DNA of 64,000 bases from Betaproteobacteria bacterium (GTDB taxonomy: Bacteria > Pseudomonadota > Gammaproteobacteria > Burkholderiales > SG8-39): NCBI GenBank assembly GCA_004297625.1, contig SCTY01000058.1, forward strand, positions 1 through 64,000, written 5' to 3'. The notes beneath the pieces are model-generated. The model saw nothing but the letters and a program-made list of their open reading frames with translations. It ran no database searches and was not told where the DNA came from. This document shows positions 43,147-51,608 of this stretch, piece after piece. Positions within the stretch are counted from its first letter, which is position 1. The number at the start of each line of letters is the position of its first letter. A program made the position numbers and the translations under genes.

Positions 43147-43473
43147 CTAGGCACCTTTCAGAAGCGGCAGCTTGTCCTTCACCGCCGCCCAGTGATCGGC
43201 CTGCGGCAGCGGGTCGGCGCGTCGCACGATCGGCGGCCACTGGCGCGAGAGCTCGGCGTTGAGCTGCGCGTACTTTTCCATTCCGGCGGGCACCTCGCTA
43301 TCGGCGTAGATCGCGTTCACCGGGCACTCCGGGACGCACACCGCGCAGTCGATGCACAGGTCGGGATTGATCGCGAGGAAGTTCGGGCCTTCGGTGAACG
43401 CGTCCACCGGGCAGACCTCGACGCAATCGGTGTGTTTGCAGTTGATGCAGGCTTCGGTGACGACGAAGGTCAT
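43147..43473 (-). CDS. bzdM: 7Fe/8Fe ferredoxin, electron donor of benzoyl-CoA reductase (BzdM-like)
   Basis: 108 aa. Cluster motifs CINCKHTDCVEVCPVD (7Fe-type spacing, C-x2-C-x4-C-x3-CP) and CIDCAVCVPECPVN are visible, followed by a C-terminal extension with KYAQLNAELSRQWPPIV as in FdxA-type ferredoxins. It would pass low-potential electrons to the reductase. The ATG overlaps the bzdQ stop (ATGA). The operon order N-O-P-Q-M matches the Azoarcus bzd cluster, which supports the name. Confidence 0.87.
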   Translation of the reverse strand: MTFVVTEACINCKHTDCVEVCPVDAFTEGPNFLAINPDLCIDCAVCVPECPVNAIYADSEVPAGMEKYAQLNAELSRQWPPIVRRADPLPQADHWAAVKDKLPLLKGA

Positions 43474-44435
43474 GCGCGCGCCTCTTCGAGCGGTTTGCGA
43501 ACGATCCTGACCGGGGTCGGGCAGGCGCCGGTGGCGCACGGCGGCGCGGCCTTCTTGGTGGCGATCGCCGACCACCGACGCTTGGCCGTTACCTCATTAA
43601 GATTTATTTGAGAAGCGGTTGCGGGTATCGGCTTGCCCTCGGCGATGAGCTTCTGCACGCGCAAAAGGCCCAGAAGCGCCGCGCCGTACGCGCCGTTGAG
43701 CTGCCCCAGCCCGTCGGGCGCGACCTGCAATTTGTCCTTCAGGTTTTGCTCGAGCGCATGGATCATCGCGGCGTTGCGCGTCATTCCGCCGGTCAGCATG
43801 TAGGCGGGCTCGAGGCTCACGCGCCGCATGAGCTGCACCGCGCGGCCGCCGAGCGCGACCATGGCGCCCATCATGATGTCCTCGGCCGGCACGCCGCCCG
43901 CGAGGTGGCTGATCACCTCGGATTCGGCGAACACGGCGCACACGCTGCTCACGGGCTTCGGGTTCTTCGAGCGCAGCGCGTATTCGCCGATCTGGTCGGT
44001 GGTGATGCCGAGATAGCGCGCGGTCTTCTCGAGGAACGCGCCGGTGCCGGCCGCGCACTTGTCGTTCAGGCGAAACGCCTTGACGCGGCCTTCGGCGTCG
44101 ACGCGGATCGCCTTGATGTCCTGCCCGCCTATGTCGAGGATGGTGCGCGTGCCGGGAAAGAGGTGCACCGCGGCGCGCGCGTGCGCGGTGAGCTCGGTGA
44201 GCTGCGTGTGCCGGTAGGCGACCGTGTAGCGGCCGTAGCCGGTGGCGGCCACGTAGGTTACCTGAGAGCGCTCCAGCCCCGCGTCCTTCAGGAGCTCGTC
44301 GAACACGCTTTCGGCGGCGAGCGCGAGCTTGAAGCCCGTGCGCCGCACGGCGCGCCCGGCGACCTTGAAGCTCTCGTCGAGCAGCAGCGCCTTGCTGTAG
44401 GTCGAGCCGATGTCGATGCCTGCGACGTAGATCAT
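43470..44435 (-). CDS. bzdQ: Benzoyl-CoA reductase activase subunit (BzdQ-like, BadF/BcrA family)
   Basis: 321 aa. ASKHA ATPase motifs GIDIGSTYSKALLL, ILDIGGQDIKAI and LTGGMTRNAAM, with cluster cysteines in LNDKCAAGTGAFLE and SSVCAVFAESEV that hold one [4Fe-4S] between the two activase subunits. It couples ATP hydrolysis to electron transfer onto the BzdNO module. About 45 extra residues at the C-terminus (KKAAPPCATGACPTP) carry two more cysteines and seem unusual. It starts 11 bp after bzdP. Confidence 0.93.
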   Translation of the reverse strand: MIYVAGIDIGSTYSKALLLDESFKVAGRAVRRTGFKLALAAESVFDELLKDAGLERSQVTYVAATGYGRYTVAYRHTQLTELTAHARAAVHLFPGTRTILDIGGQDIKAIRVDAEGRVKAFRLNDKCAAGTGAFLEKTARYLGITTDQIGEYALRSKNPKPVSSVCAVFAESEVISHLAGGVPAEDIMMGAMVALGGRAVQLMRRVSLEPAYMLTGGMTRNAAMIHALEQNLKDKLQVAPDGLGQLNGAYGAALLGLLRVQKLIAEGKPIPATASQINLNEVTAKRRWSAIATKKAAPPCATGACPTPVRIVRKPLEEARA

Positions 44436-44446
44436 TTGATTTCCTC

Positions 44447-45253
44447 CTATGCGGCAGCCGCCTGCGGCTGCGCGCCGAAGACGCGGTCATGGGCGAAGAG
44501 CGCGGCGCCCAGGGCGCCGCAGAAATGCGCGTCCTCGCTCACGTTCACGCGCATGCCGATTTCCTCCCCGATGAGATGCACCATGGCGACGTTGCGGCTC
44601 ACCCCGCCGGTGAACGTCACCTCGGACTCGATGCCCACGCGCCGCGCGAGCGAGACGCAGCGGCTCGTGATCGCCTGGTGCACGCCCATCAGCACATCCT
44701 CGGGCAGCAAGCCCTTCGAGAGATGGCTGATGATCTCCGACTCGGCGAACACGGTGCAGGTCGTCGTGATGCGCACCGGGTTCGTCGCCTGAAGCGCGAG
44801 CGGCCCGAGCTTCGACAGCGGCATCTCGAGCGCGAACGATGCCGCGCCGAGAAAGCGCCCGGTGCCGGCGGCGCATTTGTCGTTCATGGTGAAGTTGAGC
44901 ACCTTGCCGTCCGGGCCGACCCGGATCGCCTTGGTGTCCTGCCCGCCGATGTCGATCACCGTGCGCGTGAGCGGGAAGAGCGTCACCGCGCCGCGCGCGT
45001 GGCAGGAGATCTCGGTCACCTGCTCCTTGCCGAAGGTGACGTTGTAGCGCCCGTAGCCCGTGCCGGCGACATAGGCCACGTCGCTCTCGGCGATGCCGGC
45101 GTTCTCGAGCGCGGCGCGGAAGGCGTCCTGCGCCACCGTCTGCATGCTGGTTTCCATGTCGAGCAGCGCGCGGCCCACGATGCGCCGCTCTCCGTCGAGG
45201 ATCACGGCCTTGGTCTGCGTGGAGCCGACGTCGACGCCTGCGGTGTATTTCAT
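44447..45253 (-). CDS. bzdP: Benzoyl-CoA reductase activase subunit (BzdP-like, BadF/BcrA family)
   Basis: 268 aa. Motifs: GVDVGSTQTKAVIL, VIDIGGQDTKAI, MNDKCAAGTGRFLG, TTTCTVFAESEII and FTGGVSRNVAM. It is the second ATPase half and shares the interface cluster with BzdQ. Both activase genes are about 30 kDa, which fits the Bzd subtype; in the Thauera Bcr subtype one subunit is larger (about 48 kDa). The ATG overlaps the bzdO stop. Confidence 0.93.
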   Translation of the reverse strand: MKYTAGVDVGSTQTKAVILDGERRIVGRALLDMETSMQTVAQDAFRAALENAGIAESDVAYVAGTGYGRYNVTFGKEQVTEISCHARGAVTLFPLTRTVIDIGGQDTKAIRVGPDGKVLNFTMNDKCAAGTGRFLGAASFALEMPLSKLGPLALQATNPVRITTTCTVFAESEIISHLSKGLLPEDVLMGVHQAITSRCVSLARRVGIESEVTFTGGVSRNVAMVHLIGEEIGMRVNVSEDAHFCGALGAALFAHDRVFGAQPQAAAA

Positions 45254-46554
45254 GACGCCCTCCTGCTGCCGCGTTGTCCCAGCGCCTCGAAGAACGCGTC
45301 GACGCGGTTCTTGATCTGCGCGTCGGCCCAGTAGCGCGGGTCGATGAGATCGGATTCGATGTACAGCGTCGGCACGTCGAGCCGGCTGATGAACTCGCGC
45401 GTGTCCGCCATGCCGGAGGACACGAAGCGGCAGCTCTTGATGCCGTGGAACACCACGCCGTCGGTGCCGTAGTCGCGGATCTGCTGCGCCAGGCGCTCGT
45501 GCGCGAAGAACTGGTTCGAAAGCCCGCGCTGCGCGGCGATCGCGGTGACTTCCGCCAGGCTCTCGAGCGGCCGCGAGGTGTCGTATCTCAATTCGGCGGC
45601 GTCCATGCCGCCCGCGGCGAAGGTGAGGTAGTCGGAGTAGGCGAAGACGCCGCCCCAGTTCTCGAAGAGCTCGACCAGGCGCCGCATGGACACGTAGCAG
45701 GGCGTTCCCGAGAAGAGCAGGCGGAAGCGCTCGTCCTTGACGCGCCCTTCGCCGCGCGCCACCTTCGCCTCGAGGTGCTGCTCGAGGCGGCGCATGAAGT
45801 CCACGCCTTCCTGCGTGCCGCGATGCACGTTCATGATCCCGATGTACGTGAGGCCGTCGAGCATCGCGTTGTAGGGCGCGGGCGTGCGGCGGTTCAGCAT
45901 CATTACGTTGTTCCAGTGGCCCACCATGCGGTTCACCCGGTCCTCGATCTCGGCGAGCTTGTCGAGGTCGAGTTTCTTGCCGGTGATCTTTTCGCAGCGC
46001 GCAATCAGCTCGGCGAACTGCGCCTCGACCCAGCGTGAGTCGGCCGAGTGCTGCGCGTCGCCGGGACGCACCTGCCAGCCGGCGGCGCGCTGGCCGGGAA
46101 GGTCGAGCACGAAGGTGGGCGTCTTCAGCCAGCGCTCCCAGATCTCGGCCCACTTGATGAAGGTGCTGCACATGTTGGAGGCGATCGCGAGGCTCGCCTT
46201 CGGAATGCGGCCGACGGGGTGGCGGTTTTCCTTGAGGATGAGCCCCACGTCGGCCTTGACGTAGGAGCACACGTCAGGCGACATGCCGTAGTCCTCGGAC
46301 AGGCGGATGTACTCCTCCGAGCTCTTGCGCACGCCGGTCTGCAGCGAGTTGATCTCGGGGAACACCAGCTTGAAGTCGAACGCGCGCAGGATCTCGACCG
46401 CGTTGCCCATCACGAACACGTTGGCGACGGGCTGTCCCAGCTCGTTCGCCTGCTCGAGCTCGGCGTACCACTCCTTGATGAGGCGCTGGCCTTCGACGCG
46501 CGGATCGAACGCGCTTTTCTCCGTCTCGGGTCTACTGGCGGTTGCGGTCGTCAT
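45250..46554 (-). CDS. bzdO: Benzoyl-CoA reductase subunit (BzdO-like, HgdB family)
   Basis: 434 aa. 2-Hydroxyacyl-CoA dehydratase/BcrB fold with cluster-ligand cysteines in MSPDVCSYVKADVG, SNMCSTFIKWAE and IKSCRFVSSGMA, plus WNNVMMLNRRTPAP in the middle. With BzdN it forms the catalytic dimer that reduces benzoyl-CoA to a cyclohexadienoyl-CoA under anoxia. ATG 46554 follows AGAGAGA. A 3- or 4-substituted benzoyl-CoA could also be the substrate. Confidence 0.93.
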   Translation of the reverse strand: MTTATASRPETEKSAFDPRVEGQRLIKEWYAELEQANELGQPVANVFVMGNAVEILRAFDFKLVFPEINSLQTGVRKSSEEYIRLSEDYGMSPDVCSYVKADVGLILKENRHPVGRIPKASLAIASNMCSTFIKWAEIWERWLKTPTFVLDLPGQRAAGWQVRPGDAQHSADSRWVEAQFAELIARCEKITGKKLDLDKLAEIEDRVNRMVGHWNNVMMLNRRTPAPYNAMLDGLTYIGIMNVHRGTQEGVDFMRRLEQHLEAKVARGEGRVKDERFRLLFSGTPCYVSMRRLVELFENWGGVFAYSDYLTFAAGGMDAAELRYDTSRPLESLAEVTAIAAQRGLSNQFFAHERLAQQIRDYGTDGVVFHGIKSCRFVSSGMADTREFISRLDVPTLYIESDLIDPRYWADAQIKNRVDAFFEALGQRGSRRAS

Positions 46555-46565
46555 CTCTCTCTCCT

Positions 46566-47738
46566 CTAGGCAAGCGCGAACAGCAGCGACTCGGCGAAGG
46601 TCTCCACCTGCATCGCCATCTGCTCGAACGAAGTCATCTTTTCCTCGAATTCGAGCACGAGGTAGGGCACGCCCACCTCGTCGAAGTGCTTGGACCACGC
46701 GAGCTGGTCGTCCAGCCCCGGCTCGCAGAACTTGGCGGCGGTAAGGATCGCGGCATCGGCGTTCGCGCCGCGCAGCATCTCCATGAGGTAGCCCTCCTTG
46801 GATTTGCGCGCGTCGTGCTGCACCGGGCTCGCCGCCGAGCGCTCGACGTAGCTCTCGGCGAGCGCCCAGACCGGGTCGCCGCCCTCGGGCACGTCGGCCG
46901 TGAGCCAGCGCATGCCGATGAGGAGGTCGTCGTCCACCACGTAGCAGCTCTCGTCGATCGCTTCCAGCATCTCGAGCGGCGGCTGCTCGCAGAAGCCGCC
47001 GACGAACACCACGCGCGGCTTGTCCTGCGCCGGGGCCTTGCGGTGCGCGAGCGCGGCCAGCGCCCGCTCGAGGAGCGCGTTGTGCTCTTCGCACGGCATG
47101 CGCGAGCGCGCGCGCGTCAGCAGGTACGACTCGGTGCACGAGAGCTTCCACGGCGCGTCGCGCCGCAGCGCGTAGACCTCGCGGAGGAGGGCGCGGTTGC
47201 GGTTGTAGGTGCGCAGGCTCGCGCGCAGCGCCTCGTCGCTCACCTTGCGGCCGGTTTTCGCCTCGAGCACGCCGCGCAGCCGCTGGTATTCGGCGGCGAT
47301 GTAGCGCACCGCGCCCGGCGTGTTCACGTTCTGCGGCAGGTACAGGATCTGCGAGACCTGGTCGGGGAGGTTGCGCGCCCAGATCCCGGCGAGGTGCTTG
47401 GCCGCGTCGCAGATCGGGTGCGTCACGAAGCCCGACAGGTCTTTCAGCGAGCCGTTGAGGCCCATCTCGGTGGTGGAGCGGCAGATCGAGCACACGAACG
47501 AGCCCATGCGCGCGTCGGCGTGCTTCATCTCCATGCGGTTGCCGCCGCCGAGCAGCGCCATCGGCAGCAGGCCGGCGGCGTGCGCGATCTCTTCAGGGAA
47601 GTACACCGGGAAGTGGCCGAGCGTGCCGCTGAAGCCCTCCGGCAGGCCCGGCGGTATGCCGGGCTCGCGCACCGCCTCGTTGCAGCGCTCGAGGACCAGC
47701 TCCAGCTCCTTCTGCGAATCGTAGACCGCTTCCGGCAT
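46566..47738 (-). CDS. bzdN: Benzoyl-CoA reductase subunit (BzdN-like, HgdC/HgdB family)
   Basis: 390 aa. Cysteines in FVCSICRSTTEMG, VTHPICDAAKHL, FVGGFCEQPPLEML and AAKFCEPGLDDQ are those of the BcrC/BzdN half. It is first gene of the operon, with a strong ribosome site (AGGAGGGGAG) before the ATG and an FNR-type box about 70 bp upstream, which implies oxygen-controlled expression. Length fits BzdN (about 380 aa). Confidence 0.94.
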   Translation of the reverse strand: MPEAVYDSQKELELVLERCNEAVREPGIPPGLPEGFSGTLGHFPVYFPEEIAHAAGLLPMALLGGGNRMEMKHADARMGSFVCSICRSTTEMGLNGSLKDLSGFVTHPICDAAKHLAGIWARNLPDQVSQILYLPQNVNTPGAVRYIAAEYQRLRGVLEAKTGRKVSDEALRASLRTYNRNRALLREVYALRRDAPWKLSCTESYLLTRARSRMPCEEHNALLERALAALAHRKAPAQDKPRVVFVGGFCEQPPLEMLEAIDESCYVVDDDLLIGMRWLTADVPEGGDPVWALAESYVERSAASPVQHDARKSKEGYLMEMLRGANADAAILTAAKFCEPGLDDQLAWSKHFDEVGVPYLVLEFEEKMTSFEQMAMQVETFAESLLFALA

Positions 47739-47782
47739 ACTCCCCTCCTAAATAGGTAATTCGGTACCAGTATGCGTATTTA

Positions 47783-47819
47783 GGCCAAAAATGCAAAATC
47801 GGGATTTGATTCAGGTCAA
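47783..47819 (-). promoter_or_regulatory. FNR/AcpR-type box and -10 of the bzd operon
   Basis: On the minus strand TTGAC-CTGA-ATCAA (47819-47806) matches the FNR consensus TTGAT-N4-ATCAA with one change. A CTAAAT hexamer about 22 bp downstream fits a -10 that would place the box near -41.5, the class II activator position. The Azoarcus bzd promoter is activated the same way by the FNR homologue AcpR; that parallel is knowledge, not shown here. Confidence 0.65.
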
Positions 47820-47861
47820 AAAAAGCCGAGAAAATCGGTCAACTACTGCCCGCGCCGGAAG

Positions 47862-47996
47862 GTGAGCGGCGAGGTGATCGCCAGGGGTGAGAAGCGGATC
47901 GACGAGGACCCGGATTACTGGGCTGACCGCACGATGGACGAGCTCCTCGCGCGGGTGGCCGACTCGACGCCGAAGCCGCCGGGCCGCGCTCCATGA
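47862..47996 (+). other. Short coding-like open frame of unknown status
   Basis: From GTG 47862 a 44-codon frame reads VIARGEKRIDEDPDYWAD and RTMDELLARVAD and ends with TGA at 47996. Composition is protein-like, and the frame is open upstream to about 47835 (NYCPRRK), but no ribosome site or family is recognisable. It may be the tail of a lost gene or a small protein. The rest of 47820-48020 holds nothing I can name. Confidence 0.3.
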
Positions 47997-48020
47997 GACC
48001 GCCCGGCGGCGGCGCGGCGG

Positions 48021-48497
48021 CTAACCGTTCAGGCTATGACGCGGTCGGCCGAAAAGCGCGAGTCCGATGCCGGTGCCCAGGCCCCAAGCGCCGTTGACGA
48101 TCGGGCCGATCGCCATCGACAGCGGCGCAAAGCCCGCCGCCATCGGCTGACCCTTGAGCGGCGCGACGACGAACCACGCAACGAGCGTCGGCAGCACGGC
48201 GCCGAACACCGCGGAGGCGATGATCAGCGGCGCGTCGTCCAGGCGCGCGAGCGCCGCGGCGAGAATCACGCCCCACACTCCGCCCCAGAAGGCGAGGGAC
48301 CATAGCTGCGGAACGCCCCATGGGGCGGTGGGCTGCATGGAGTACGGTGAAAATTTCGCAAGGTCCATCGCATGCAGCAGCGCGGCCGCGCTCTGGTGGA
48401 AAACGATCACCGCTAAAAAGCCGGAAATGAAACCGACGACGAGCCAGCGCGGCAGCTGCGTTGTCGCCGGATAGTGACGCATCGCATGAGTAGTCAT
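48021..48497 (-). CDS. Small integral membrane protein of unknown function
   Basis: 158 aa with four hydrophobic helices (about 20-40, 62-85, 92-115, 135-153) and no domain I can name. The start follows AGGAGAG. Glycine-rich helices (AFWGGVWGVILAAALA, IVNGAWGLGTGIGLALFG) suggest a compact bundle. It is divergent from the CBS-domain gene across 76 bp. A plausible role cannot be given. Confidence 0.75.
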   Translation of the reverse strand: MTTHAMRHYPATTQLPRWLVVGFISGFLAVIVFHQSAAALLHAMDLAKFSPYSMQPTAPWGVPQLWSLAFWGGVWGVILAAALARLDDAPLIIASAVFGAVLPTLVAWFVVAPLKGQPMAAGFAPLSMAIGPIVNGAWGLGTGIGLALFGRPRHSLNG

Positions 48498-48573
48498 TGC
48501 ACTCTCCTGGTAATGAACTTCTATCACGGCCCTGTGTCGCCCATATAGGACATTCAACCCAGGAGTTCGTGCC

Positions 48574-49029
48574 ATGGGCGTCGGCAAAATCTGCAGCCGC
48601 GACGTTGTTTTCGCGCGGCGAAACGAAAGCGTCGCACAGGCGGCGCACTTGATGCGCGAGCACCACGTCGGGACCGTCGTGGTGGTCGACGAGCGCAACG
48701 GCCGGCGCTTTCCTGTCGGTATGCTGACCGACCGCGACATCGCGGTGGGCGTGGTGGCGCTCGGCGCCGATCCGGCGAAGAGCAATGTCGAAGGCGCCAT
48801 GCCGGCGGAAGTCGTTTGCGTGCGCGACACCGACGGGCTTGGACGCGCCGTGGCGCTCATGCGCGCACAGGGCGTGCGCCGGCTGCCGGTGATCGATGCG
48901 TCCGGCGCATTGGTGGGCGTGCTGAGCGCCGACGACGTGCTCGAGGTGCTCGCAGAGGAGCTCTACTGCCTGGGCGGCATGATGGTGCGCGGCGAGCGCT
49001 ACGAGCGCGAGCACCGCAAGGCCGCCTGA
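48574..49029 (+). CDS. Tandem CBS-domain protein
   Basis: 151 aa, consisting of two CBS motifs: VAQAAHLMREHHVGTVVVVD with GMLTDRDIAVGV, and LGRAVALMRAQGVRRLPVID with GVLSADDVLEVLAEEL. Such stand-alone pairs bind adenosine nucleotides and tune partner enzymes or channels. AGGAG precedes the ATG. The glycosidase gene starts 42 bp downstream, so the two may share a transcript. Confidence 0.9.
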   Translation: MGVGKICSRDVVFARRNESVAQAAHLMREHHVGTVVVVDERNGRRFPVGMLTDRDIAVGVVALGADPAKSNVEGAMPAEVVCVRDTDGLGRAVALMRAQGVRRLPVIDASGALVGVLSADDVLEVLAEELYCLGGMMVRGERYEREHRKAA

Positions 49030-49071
49030 GCTTCGCTTGCGCTTGCCCGCACGCAAATTGCTGGCGAACGC

Positions 49072-50658
49072 ATGATGAGCGAGTGGTGGAAGCGCGGCAT
49101 CGTCTACCAGATCTATCCGCTCTCGTTCCAGGACTCCAACGGCGACGGCAAGGGCGACCTGCAGGGGATCCGCGGCCGCCTGGATTATCTTCAATGGCTC
49201 GGCGTCGACGCAGTGTGGATATCGCCGATCTATCCCTCGCCGATGAAGGACTGCGGTTACGACGTCGCCGACTACCGCGGCATCGCGCCCGAGTTCGGCA
49301 CGTTGTCGGATTTCGACGCGCTGTTTGCGGATGTGCGTGCGCGCGGCATGAAGCTGATTCTCGACTTCGTGCCGAACCACAGCTCCGACCAGCACCCCTG
49401 GTTCCGCGAAAGCCGCGACTCGCGAAGAAGCGCGAAGCGGGACTGGTACATCTGGCGCGACCCGGCGAAAGACGGCGGGCCGCCCAACAACTGGCTCAGC
49501 AATTTCGCTGGCAGCGCCTGGACGCTCGACAAGCGCACGGGCCAGTATTACTACCACGCGTTCCTCAAGGAGCAGCCCGATCTCAACTGGCGCAATCCGG
49601 CGGTGCGCACGGCGATGTACGACGTGCTGCGCTTCTGGATGGAGCGGGGCGTGGACGGCTTCCGCGTCGATGTGCTGTGGCATCTCATGAAGGACGCGCA
49701 AATGCGCGACAACCCGCCGAATCCGGGCTACCGGCCGGGCGACCCTGCGGTGCGGCGCGTGCTGGACGTGTATTCGGCGGACCAGCCCGAGATCTTCGAG
49801 GTGCTCGCCGAGATGCGCGGCGTGGTCGACGCGTATCCGGGGCGCATCCTCATCGGCGAAATCTACCTGCCGCTCGAGCGCCTGGTCGCCTATTACGGAG
49901 TCGGCGGCAACGGCGTGCACCTGCCTTTCAATTTCCACTTGATCCTCGCGCCGTGGAGCGCGCGCGAGATCGCGAAAGTGATCGCCGAGTACGAGCGCCT
50001 GGTACCGCCGGGCGAATGGCCGAACTGGGTGATCGGCAACCACGACCAGAAGCGAATCGCGACGCGTGTGGGCGCTGCGCAGGCGCGCGTCGCGGCGATG
50101 CTGCTGCTCACGTTGCGCGGCACGCCGACGCTCTACTACGGCGACGAGCTCGGGATGGAGGATGTCCGCATTCCCCCGGAGCGCGCGCGCGACAACTGGA
50201 CCCGCACGGAACCGGGCCAGGTGGGCCGCGACCCGCAGAGGACGCCGATGCAGTGGGATGCGAGCGTCAACGCCGGCTTCACGCGGAGCGAGCCTTGGTT
50301 ACCGCTCAACAAGAATTTTGAACGAGTCTGTGTTGAGTCGCAAAAACGAGATGCGCACTCGATGCTCTCGCTTTACCGCGCGCTCATTGACTTGCGGCGC
50401 AGCTCGGCGGCGCTGGTCGGCGGGGCGAAGCGGCTGGTGGAGGCGCCCGACGAAGTGCTGGCTTACGAGCGCGCAGAAGGCCGCGAGCGGCTGATGGTCG
50501 CTCTGAATTTCTGCCGCGAGCCGCGCGTGCTGCGCGGCGTCGCGGGGCGGCTGCTTCTTTCGACGCATCTCGACCGCGAGGGCGAGCGCTTCGATGGCGA
50601 GCTTCGCCTGCGCGCGGACGAAGGGGTTATCGCCGACCTCGCGGCGCGGGCTTCTTGA
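49072..50658 (+). CDS. GH13 alpha-amylase-family glycosidase (alpha-glucosidase / trehalose-type)
   Basis: 528 aa, cytoplasmic. Conserved GH13 regions: DFVPNHSSDQHPWF (region I), DGFRVDVLWHL with the nucleophile Asp (II), GEIYLP with the acid/base Glu (III) and VIGNHDQKRIATR with the transition-state Asp (IV). N-terminal WWKRGIVYQIYPLSFQDSNGDGKGDLQGI is typical of oligo-1,6-glucosidase/alpha-glucosidase types. It would split short alpha-glucans or trehalose-like sugars. The last 32 bp overlap the convergent gene at 50627. Confidence 0.92.
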   Translation: MMSEWWKRGIVYQIYPLSFQDSNGDGKGDLQGIRGRLDYLQWLGVDAVWISPIYPSPMKDCGYDVADYRGIAPEFGTLSDFDALFADVRARGMKLILDFVPNHSSDQHPWFRESRDSRRSAKRDWYIWRDPAKDGGPPNNWLSNFAGSAWTLDKRTGQYYYHAFLKEQPDLNWRNPAVRTAMYDVLRFWMERGVDGFRVDVLWHLMKDAQMRDNPPNPGYRPGDPAVRRVLDVYSADQPEIFEVLAEMRGVVDAYPGRILIGEIYLPLERLVAYYGVGGNGVHLPFNFHLILAPWSAREIAKVIAEYERLVPPGEWPNWVIGNHDQKRIATRVGAAQARVAAMLLLTLRGTPTLYYGDELGMEDVRIPPERARDNWTRTEPGQVGRDPQRTPMQWDASVNAGFTRSEPWLPLNKNFERVCVESQKRDAHSMLSLYRALIDLRRSSAALVGGAKRLVEAPDEVLAYERAEGRERLMVALNFCREPRVLRGVAGRLLLSTHLDREGERFDGELRLRADEGVIADLAARAS

Positions 50659-50989
50659 TGGGCGCGCCGGTCTTGCCCAGCCGCGCTTCCTCCGCTTGAT
50701 CGAGACCGCCGCCGAGGCCGGCTTCGTTTCCGCGCACGACGCGATCGGCATCGCGGTCGGCGTTCTCGCGCACGCGCGGCTCCTTGCCCGCCGCCATGCG
50801 CTCGCCGGTGCCGTACCGGTCGCTGTTGTCATCCATGCCGAGGTCGCCGACGCTGCGCCCGGCATTCACGATGTCGGAGCCGCTGTCGGAGGAATCGCTC
50901 GGTCCGAGCGACTTGGTGTCATGTCCCTTCAGCGAACGGGGTCTGCGATCGATGGGAAAGTTGTCGGGATCCAGAGTGCTTCTTGCCAT
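50627..50989 (-). CDS. Hydrophilic low-complexity protein of unknown function
   Basis: 120 aa, rich in Asp, Gly, Ser and Arg with no hydrophobic core (GPSDSSDSGSDI, DRDADRVVRGNEAG), so probably disordered. GGAGG precedes the ATG. It sits in a stress-type neighbourhood (CBS protein, stress-like protein) and resembles short soil-bacterial proteins without assigned role. Tail-to-tail overlap with the glycosidase gene. Confidence 0.65.
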   Translation of the reverse strand: MARSTLDPDNFPIDRRPRSLKGHDTKSLGPSDSSDSGSDIVNAGRSVGDLGMDDNSDRYGTGERMAAGKEPRVRENADRDADRVVRGNEAGLGGGLDQAEEARLGKTGAPIKKPAPRGRR

Positions 50990-51054
50990 TTCGGCCTCCG
51001 TTTGGGGGATGATGGAAAGGCACGCAAGGTCTATTCCAGCCCAGGAGGCGTCAA

Positions 51055-51390
51055 ATGGGTCGAACCGCAGTAGGCGTATTCGACAGCGTAAGCGCTGCCG
51101 AGAAAGCGAAAGCGGAGCTATTGAAGTCCGGAATACAGGAAGAGCGCATCGCGCTGAGCGCGAACCTCACGGACGACGGCATCGCTTCCGAAGCGCCCGG
51201 CCAATCGTACGAGCATCAGACCTACGGGGGCTCGGACCGGATGGACACGCACCGCGCGCGCTACGGCGAGGCGGTGCGCACCGGCGCGTGCGTGCTCAGC
51301 GTCGCAAGCAGCTCGGGCGGCGACTGCAAGCAGCTTCAGCAGGTCATGAAGCGCGTCGGCGCGCGCGTCACCATGGAGCGCCCGGGCTAG
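51055..51390 (+). CDS. Small stress-protein-like protein (YflT/17M-like fold)
   Basis: 111 aa. The opening TAVGVFDSVSAAEKAKAELL, then GIQEERIALSAN, and the end ACVLSVASSSGGDCKQLQQVM with a final beta strand resemble the ferredoxin-like fold of heat-induced stress protein YflT domains. AGGAGG precedes the ATG. It is divergent from the gene at 50989 and convergent with the gene at 51608 (4-bp overlap). Function unknown. Confidence 0.7.
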   Translation: MGRTAVGVFDSVSAAEKAKAELLKSGIQEERIALSANLTDDGIASEAPGQSYEHQTYGGSDRMDTHRARYGEAVRTGACVLSVASSSGGDCKQLQQVMKRVGARVTMERPG

Positions 51391-51608
51391 CGCTTGGCGA
51401 GCAGCTCGCGCGCGCGCTTCTGCAGCGCGCGGTACGACTGCTCCCATTGCCCTTCGCGGGGCGAGGTGACGGCGAGCTGGCGCACCAGCGTCTCGAGTTC
51501 CATGTAATCAGAGGCGTACACCAGCTCGACCGGACGGTCCTGGCAGATGCCGATGCAGGTGGACTCGGCTTCCAGCCGCCCGCAGCCGATGCACTGCCAG
51601 GCTTTCAT
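51387..51608 (-). CDS. Small cysteine-rich protein linked to nsrR
   Basis: 73 aa. Cysteine pairs at the N-terminus (WQCIGCGRLEAESTCIGICQDR) look like a metal or Fe-S site, followed by an acidic helix (YMELETLVRQLAV). ATG 51608 overlaps the nsrR stop (ATGA); ATG 51620 is an alternative with AAGG closer. As third gene of norZ-nsrR it probably takes part in the NO response, for instance as a redox carrier, but no role is known to me. Confidence 0.7.
   Translation of the reverse strand: MKAWQCIGCGRLEAESTCIGICQDRPVELVYASDYMELETLVRQLAVTSPREGQWEQSYRALQKRARELLAKR

Noticed and set aside
47862..47996. A confident small gene upstream of bzdN
   Set aside because: No ribosome site, no start context and no family; kept only as an open frame of unknown status.
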